Source: Actinomycetes bacterium
Lineage (GTDB): Bacteria > Actinomycetota > Thermoleophilia > Gaiellales > F1-60-MAGs149
Assembly (NCBI GenBank): GCA_025360225.1
Contig: JANYCN010000030.1
Location: 1 to 61,989, forward strand
Direction: 5' to 3'
DNA: 61,989 nt
Part shown: positions 58,295 to 61,989 of the stretch, piece by piece
Position numbering within the stretch: the first letter of the stretch is position 1
Layout of the letters: every line of letters starts with the position of its first letter
Notes under the pieces: generated by a model
Seen by the model: the letters and a program-made list of their open reading frames with translations, nothing else
The model's database searches: none
What the model was told of the DNA's origin: nothing
Position numbers and translations under genes: made by a program

Positions 58295-58714
58295 CGTCGA
58301 GCCGGACGTCGGCGCCGTCGCGCCGGCGCCTCCGCTGATGGTGATCGTCGTGTCCATGCCCAGCGACCGGTGGCCGCCGATCGGGCAGTACAGGTGGTAC
58401 GTTCCCGCTGGTAGCACGACGGAGAGCGTTGACGAGACGCCGGGAGCGAGCGAGCCCGTTGCCGCTCCGGCGAAGCCGGGGCCATCGATCGCCAACGCGT
58501 GCGTGCCGGGACCGGCGTTCGTCACTGCGAACGTGACGGCGCCGGAGCGAACCGTCAGCGGCGTCGCCGTGATCGCGAAGTCCTTCAGCGCCGCGGCGAC
58601 CGATCCACCCGGCCCGGTGCTCGCTGGAGCACCGGGTGCCGCCGGCTCCGAGACGCCCCCGCAGGCTGTCGCGAGAGCGAGGAGGACGAGGGTCGGGAGG
58701 GCGTACGCGCGCAT
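58274..58714 (-). CDS. Cupredoxin-like lipoprotein
   Basis: 146 residues from ATG 58714, with AAAGGA 5 bp before it. Lipobox LALATACGG near residue 19. Cupredoxin fold: His in GPGTHALAID, and the C-terminal loop YHLYCPIGGHRSLGM with Cys, His and Met, the type-1 copper set. It probably carries electrons outside the cell. It overlaps the hydrolase gene's 3' end by 21 bp. Confidence 0.85.
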   Translation of the reverse strand: MRAYALPTLVLLALATACGGVSEPAAPGAPASTGPGGSVAAALKDFAITATPLTVRSGAVTFAVTNAGPGTHALAIDGPGFAGAATGSLAPGVSSTLSVVLPAGTYHLYCPIGGHRSLGMDTTITISGGAGATAPTSGSTSGHAWS

Positions 58715-58776
58715 GGTGGTCCTTTCGGGTCTGACTACCGGTACGCGTTGGCGCCGGGACTGGTTTGCGGCAGACT

Positions 58777-58806
58777 CCAAGTGCACATGTCGCACCGTGC
58801 ACTTGG
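58777..58806 (+). repeat. Perfect inverted repeat spanning the permease start codon
   Basis: CCAAGTGCAC (58777-58786) and GTGCACTTGG (58797-58806), a 10-bp perfect inverted repeat whose 10-nt loop carries the ATG at 58787. It could be an operator or an RNA hairpin that exposes or hides the start. Confidence 0.7.
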
Positions 58807-59923
58807 GCCTGCTGTCGCACTCGCCTCGCTCGGCGGGCCGTTGGCGCTCGTCGTTCTGTACCTCCCGGCTGGCGCTGAGGCTGATCGTTCGAGCGCCGCA
58901 ACGATGGTTGTCGCTGGCGCCGCGGTGTTCGCCGCGACGCTGCTTGTCTGGTGGCGATTTCTCGGCGAGAAGACGGCCGACGGCGGGCTTGTCTCGTTCG
59001 TTGAGCGCGGGTTCGGGCGTCGCGCGAGCCTCGCGTTCGCGGCGCTTTGGGCGGTCGCGTACGTGCTGTACCTGCCGTACACCGCCGTCGAGCTCGGGTA
59101 CGGTGACGTCGCGACCGTCCTGCCGGCCACCGCCGCCTTCTCGGGGTGGACGTCGCTTGGCATCGCGGCGATCGTCGTTCTTGTGGCGCTCCTTCCGTTC
59201 CGCGCGGTGGCGATCGGACTGGCGATCTTCGTTGTCGTCGAGGTTGCGTTGTTGGTTGCGCTCGGGCTCGTTGACGTCGACCGTGCGGGGTTCGATCCGG
59301 TCGTCCCTCCGCACGGAGCGCTCGCGTTCGTCCGCGGAGCAGGCGGTGTCGCGCTCCTGTACGTCTGTCTCAGCCTGCCGACCTTCCTCGGCGCTGACCT
59401 GCCGCACGTCCGGCGCGCGCTCCTCGTCGGTGGCGCGGCATTCGTGCCCGTGGCGACGTTCGCTGCGCTCGGTTACGGTGGAGCGCTCGCGGCGATCGGT
59501 GGGGGAGGGGATGCGCCCGGCTACGCCGTGCTCCTTGCGGCGGGGCACGCGACGATCGCGCGGGCGGTCGGCATCGCGGCGATCGGTGCCGAGGTGGCGC
59601 TCGGCGTGCTCGAGTACGTGGTGTTGACGCGGGTCGCCCGCTACGTCCTCGGCTGGGCGCCGAGGCGCACCGTTCTCGCGCTCGCTCCGTTCGTGTTCGT
59701 TGCGACCGCGCTCGCGCCGCTCGACCCTGGGCGGGTTACCCGTGCGATCCTCGTTCCGGCGCTCTTCTCGCTCTACGGTTCGTTGCTCGTCGTAGCGGTG
59801 GCCTACCCGGCGTGGCGGTGGCGGCGAGGGACGCTCTCGGTCGGTGACGTTCCGGTTACCACGCTTGCGATCGCGCTACCGGCCTGGGGGATCTGGCTCG
59901 CGGTCTCCGGCCAGGTTGGCTAG
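58787..59923 (+). CDS. Multi-pass permease-like membrane protein
   Basis: 378 residues, about ten or eleven hydrophobic segments, from ATG 58787 (an in-frame GTG lies 6 bp upstream). The N-terminal segments (LGGPLALVVLYLPAG; YVLYLPYTAVELGYGD) and overall layout resemble amino acid-polyamine-organocation (APC) or spore-germination-type permeases. I cannot assign a substrate. It lies next to the cupredoxin on the opposite strand. Confidence 0.7.
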   Translation: MSHRALGPAVALASLGGPLALVVLYLPAGAEADRSSAATMVVAGAAVFAATLLVWWRFLGEKTADGGLVSFVERGFGRRASLAFAALWAVAYVLYLPYTAVELGYGDVATVLPATAAFSGWTSLGIAAIVVLVALLPFRAVAIGLAIFVVVEVALLVALGLVDVDRAGFDPVVPPHGALAFVRGAGGVALLYVCLSLPTFLGADLPHVRRALLVGGAAFVPVATFAALGYGGALAAIGGGGDAPGYAVLLAAGHATIARAVGIAAIGAEVALGVLEYVVLTRVARYVLGWAPRRTVLALAPFVFVATALAPLDPGRVTRAILVPALFSLYGSLLVVAVAYPAWRWRRGTLSVGDVPVTTLAIALPAWGIWLAVSGQVG

Positions 59924-60751
59924 CGCGGTTGCTCGGGTTCGCAGGCGTTCGGCGAGACGGTGCATGCCACGCGTCTCGGCCGCGTCGGCACCGCCGAGTA
60001 GGTCGAGCACGCCGTCTGCGGGCAACGTCAACGCCAGGTCGCGCCGCATCGTCGCCACGTCGAGGAACGTTCGGATCGCGATCGCGTCGATGTCCGGCCG
60101 CGCGGCCAGCACGCCGCCCAGGTCGCCGTGCGTTGCCAGGAGCTTCGCCGCGGTCTTGACGCCGATCCCCCGCGCACCGGGGATGTTGTCGGACGGGTCG
60201 CCGCGGAGCGCGATCAATGCCGGGACCTGCTCGGGAAGAACACCATAACGCTCAACTACACCCTGAATGTCTACTCGCTCGAGGGCCGAGACGCCCGTCG
60301 TCGGGCGCAGGACGGTGACGACCGCCGAGACGAGCTGGTAGGCGTCCCGGTCGGACGTCAGCACGAGCGCGGTGCCACCCGCCGCCTCCTCGAGCGTCGC
60401 AAGCGTTGCGATGACGTCGTCGGCCTCCTCCGTCCCGACGACCGGCGCCTGCACGCCGAAGGCGGCGAGGAAGGCCGGCAGGTCGTCGAGCTGCTCGACG
60501 ATCTCCGCGTCGAACGGCGGACGCTGCGCTTGGTAGTCGGGCCAAAGACCGTTGCGGTAGCCTGGCCGACGCGAGTCGAGCCCGACGATCGTGGCGCGCG
60601 GCCGCTCCGCTGCGACGAGCGTCACGAGCATGTTCGCGACCCCGAGCAGCGCTCCGACCGGCCGCCCGTCTGAGCCCTTCACCGGGCCCATGCCGTGGTA
60701 GGCGCGGTGGGCGAGGGCGTCGCCATCGACGATCAGGAGCGGGCTCGGCAT
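59876..60751 (-). CDS. 5'-3' exonuclease (Pol I N-terminal-type, stand-alone)
   Basis: 291 residues from ATG 60751 (MPSPLLIVDGDALAHRAYHGM). FEN-like nuclease: N-terminal Asp in VDGDAL, GTEEADDVIATLA, TSDRDAYQLVS (metal-binding Asp) and the helix-three-turn GDPSDNIPGARGIGVKTAAKLL. There is no polymerase domain, so it is a stand-alone exonuclease of the kind that complements Pol I. It overlaps the permease 3' end by 48 bp and is divergent from disA. Confidence 0.93.
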   Translation of the reverse strand: MPSPLLIVDGDALAHRAYHGMGPVKGSDGRPVGALLGVANMLVTLVAAERPRATIVGLDSRRPGYRNGLWPDYQAQRPPFDAEIVEQLDDLPAFLAAFGVQAPVVGTEEADDVIATLATLEEAAGGTALVLTSDRDAYQLVSAVVTVLRPTTGVSALERVDIQGVVERYGVLPEQVPALIALRGDPSDNIPGARGIGVKTAAKLLATHGDLGGVLAARPDIDAIAIRTFLDVATMRRDLALTLPADGVLDLLGGADAAETRGMHRLAERLRTRATALANLAGDREPDPPGR

Positions 60752-60757
60752 GCCCGA

Positions 60758-60764
60758 TACACTA
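60758..60764. promoter_or_regulatory. Overlapping divergent -10 boxes (TACACTA)
   Basis: Plus strand TACACT (60758-60763), 8 bp before the GTG at 60772; minus strand TAGTGT (60759-60764), 7 bp before the ATG at 60751. Starts are 20 bp apart. Confidence 0.5.
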
Positions 60765-60771
60765 CGACAAG

Positions 60772-61854
60772 GTGATCGGAGACGACCCAAGACGCGACCC
60801 GGCCCTCGTAGCGGCGCTTCGGCGGATCGCGCCGGGGACGGAGCTGCGCCACGGGATCGACGACATCATCCGCGGTCATCTAGGGGCGCTCATCGTCATC
60901 GGTGATCCGTCTGAGCTCCAGTTCCTCTTCTCGGGTGGTTTGAACCTCGAGAACCCGTTCTCTGCGCAGTTCCTCTACGAGCTAGCGAAGATGGACGGCG
61001 CGATCATCCTGAACGCGAACGCGACCCGAATCGTCTCCGCGAACGTGCAGCTGATGCCCGACCCAACGATCGCGTCGTCGGAGACCGGCACGCGTCACCG
61101 CACGGCGGAGCGGGTGGCGAAACAAACCGGTGCGCTCGTCATCTCGATCTCCCAGGCGCGGGATACGGTCTCGGTATACGTTCGCGACATGCGCTACCAG
61201 CTCGACTCGATCGCAGAGGTTCTCGCGAAGACGAACCAGGCTGTCGCGACGCTGGAGACCTACCGCAATCGGCTTGACCAGGTGTCGAACCGGCTCACGG
61301 TTCTCGAGTTCCAGAACGCCGCAACCCTCGACGACGTCCTCGTCGTGCTCCAGCGTGCCGAGATGGCGACGAGGATGGGGGACGAGATCGAGCGAAACGT
61401 CGTCGAGCTCGGCCGCGAGGGTCGGCTGATCGACATGCAGCTCGCCGAGCTGATGGAGTCGGTTCCGTCTGATCGGTCAAACGTCGTGCGCGACTACGTC
61501 GCACCAGGCGCGATCGACGCCGCGGCCGTTCTCGCCCGCCTCGCGGCGTTACCGTACAAGCGGCTCCTCGACTTCTCGGAGCTCGCAGAGGTCCTTGGGT
61601 ACGGCGCGATCAACCCCCTCGACCAGCCGGTGACGCCGCGTGGCTTTCGAGCCCTCGCACGGGTGCCGCGCATCCCACCAGACGCCGTCACGACGGTCGT
61701 CGAGGCATTCTCGGGTCTCGAGCCGTTGATGCGTGCGTCGCTCCGCGAGCTCGAGGCGCTGCCCGGCGTCGGGCCCACGCAGGCGCGCGACATCCGGGAG
61801 GGGCTGCGGCGCCTCCAGGAGCACAACCTGATGGATCGATATTCCCAGATCTAG
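60772..61854 (+). CDS. disA: DNA integrity scanning diadenylate cyclase DisA
   Basis: 360 residues from GTG 60772. N-terminal DAC domain with MDGAIIL and TGTRHRTAERVA, which make c-di-AMP from two ATP; coiled linker in the middle; C-terminal HhH (LPGVGPTQARDI) that scans DNA. DisA activity stops on branched DNA and RadA is its partner. Its TAG stop overlaps the repeat-element junction at 61852-61854. Confidence 0.95.
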   Translation: MIGDDPRRDPALVAALRRIAPGTELRHGIDDIIRGHLGALIVIGDPSELQFLFSGGLNLENPFSAQFLYELAKMDGAIILNANATRIVSANVQLMPDPTIASSETGTRHRTAERVAKQTGALVISISQARDTVSVYVRDMRYQLDSIAEVLAKTNQAVATLETYRNRLDQVSNRLTVLEFQNAATLDDVLVVLQRAEMATRMGDEIERNVVELGREGRLIDMQLAELMESVPSDRSNVVRDYVAPGAIDAAAVLARLAALPYKRLLDFSELAEVLGYGAINPLDQPVTPRGFRALARVPRIPPDAVTTVVEAFSGLEPLMRASLRELEALPGVGPTQARDIREGLRRLQEHNLMDRYSQI

Positions 61855-61989
61855 TGGTCTGATTGTCAAATAGCGGCGTCATCGGGTGTCTGGAGCGAGC
61901 GGGAGCGTTGCGCGTCGCGCAGGGCTTGCTGATCGCGGGCGTGCTGGATAGCACGCCCGCTCGCACGCGTGTCAAGGCGAAGGCCTTGA
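61854..61989 (+). mobile_element. MITE-like repeat, copy E (left part, cut by window end)
   Basis: GTGGTCTGATTGTCAAATAG then CGGCGTCATCGGGTGTCTGG, as in copy C, with TA at 61852-61853. The stem GCGGGCGTGCT...AGCACGCCCGC (61935-61960) has loop GGAT where copy B has GGT in the same orientation, and the second stem (TCAAGGC...GCCTTGA) follows. The right end lies beyond the window. Confidence 0.85.

Noticed and set aside
1-61989. CRISPR arrays
   Set aside because: The only dispersed repeats are the MITE copies, which are few, long and not regularly spaced; no cas gene.

Overview
The window is high-GC bacterial DNA with dense, often 4-bp-overlapping genes, many GTG starts, and an actinobacterial gene set: CarD, an XPB helicase next to its helicase-associated partner, RadA and DisA, a biotin-dependent acyl-CoA carboxylase, ETF:quinone oxidoreductase and VapBC-type modules. 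The mix fits a deep-branching actinobacterium such as the Thermoleophilia (Gaiellales/Solirubrobacterales). That placement is inferred from gene content and style; no marker gene here proves it.

Layout. 1-2.9 kb is an accessory patch: two unrecognised ORFs, a repeat-element fragment, and decayed IS30-like and IS1634-like transposases, the last abutting a small carboxylase subunit. 2.9-6.3 kb (minus) holds an acyl-CoA carboxyltransferase and a methylmalonyl-CoA-mutase-type catalytic subunit. 6.3-11.8 kb (plus) holds a fused MoaD-MoaE, a site-2 protease, a lipoprotein, and SelA-SelB. 11.8-25 kb holds hydrolases, CarD, an HhH glycosylase, an M29 aminopeptidase, a PLP decarboxylase with an iron-type alcohol dehydrogenase, a membrane sulfatase, a PAS-LuxR regulator, an oxidoreductase and a topoisomerase III. 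25.3-33.7 kb (plus) is a long run: 2-oxoglutarate dehydrogenase E1, M24 peptidase, amine oxidase, lipoprotein phosphoesterase, acyl-CoA carboxylase alpha chain and dienelactone hydrolase. 34.5-51 kb is an amine-catabolism district: ETF:QO, two PuuB-like FAD oxidases, a dimethylglycine/sarcosine-dehydrogenase-like FAD-GcvT protein and a PuuA-like glutamine synthetase, interleaved with three PIN-domain toxin-antitoxin pairs and the XPB pair. 51-62 kb holds a glycosyltransferase, a secreted metallopeptidase, a LysR regulator, an MDR dehydrogenase, RadA, a cupredoxin, a permease, a 5'-3' exonuclease and DisA.

The most notable discovery is a family of small non-autonomous repeats (72 to about 312 bp; five copies in whole or part) with terminal inverted repeats beginning GTGGTCTGATTG and flanked by TA inside CTAG, like Tc1/mariner-IS630-type MITEs. 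Four element junctions coincide with the TAG stop codon of a neighbouring gene. One copy landed exactly between the overlapping helicase-associated and XPB genes, and its end now supplies the ATG and first codons of XPB.

A second recurring signal is a -10-like box (TACGCT/TACACT/TAGGCT) 6-9 bp upstream of start codons with little room for a ribosome-binding site, implying many leaderless mRNAs. At four divergent gene pairs, whose starts are only 20-23 bp apart, the two -10 boxes overlap on opposite strands and look like compact bidirectional leaderless promoters.
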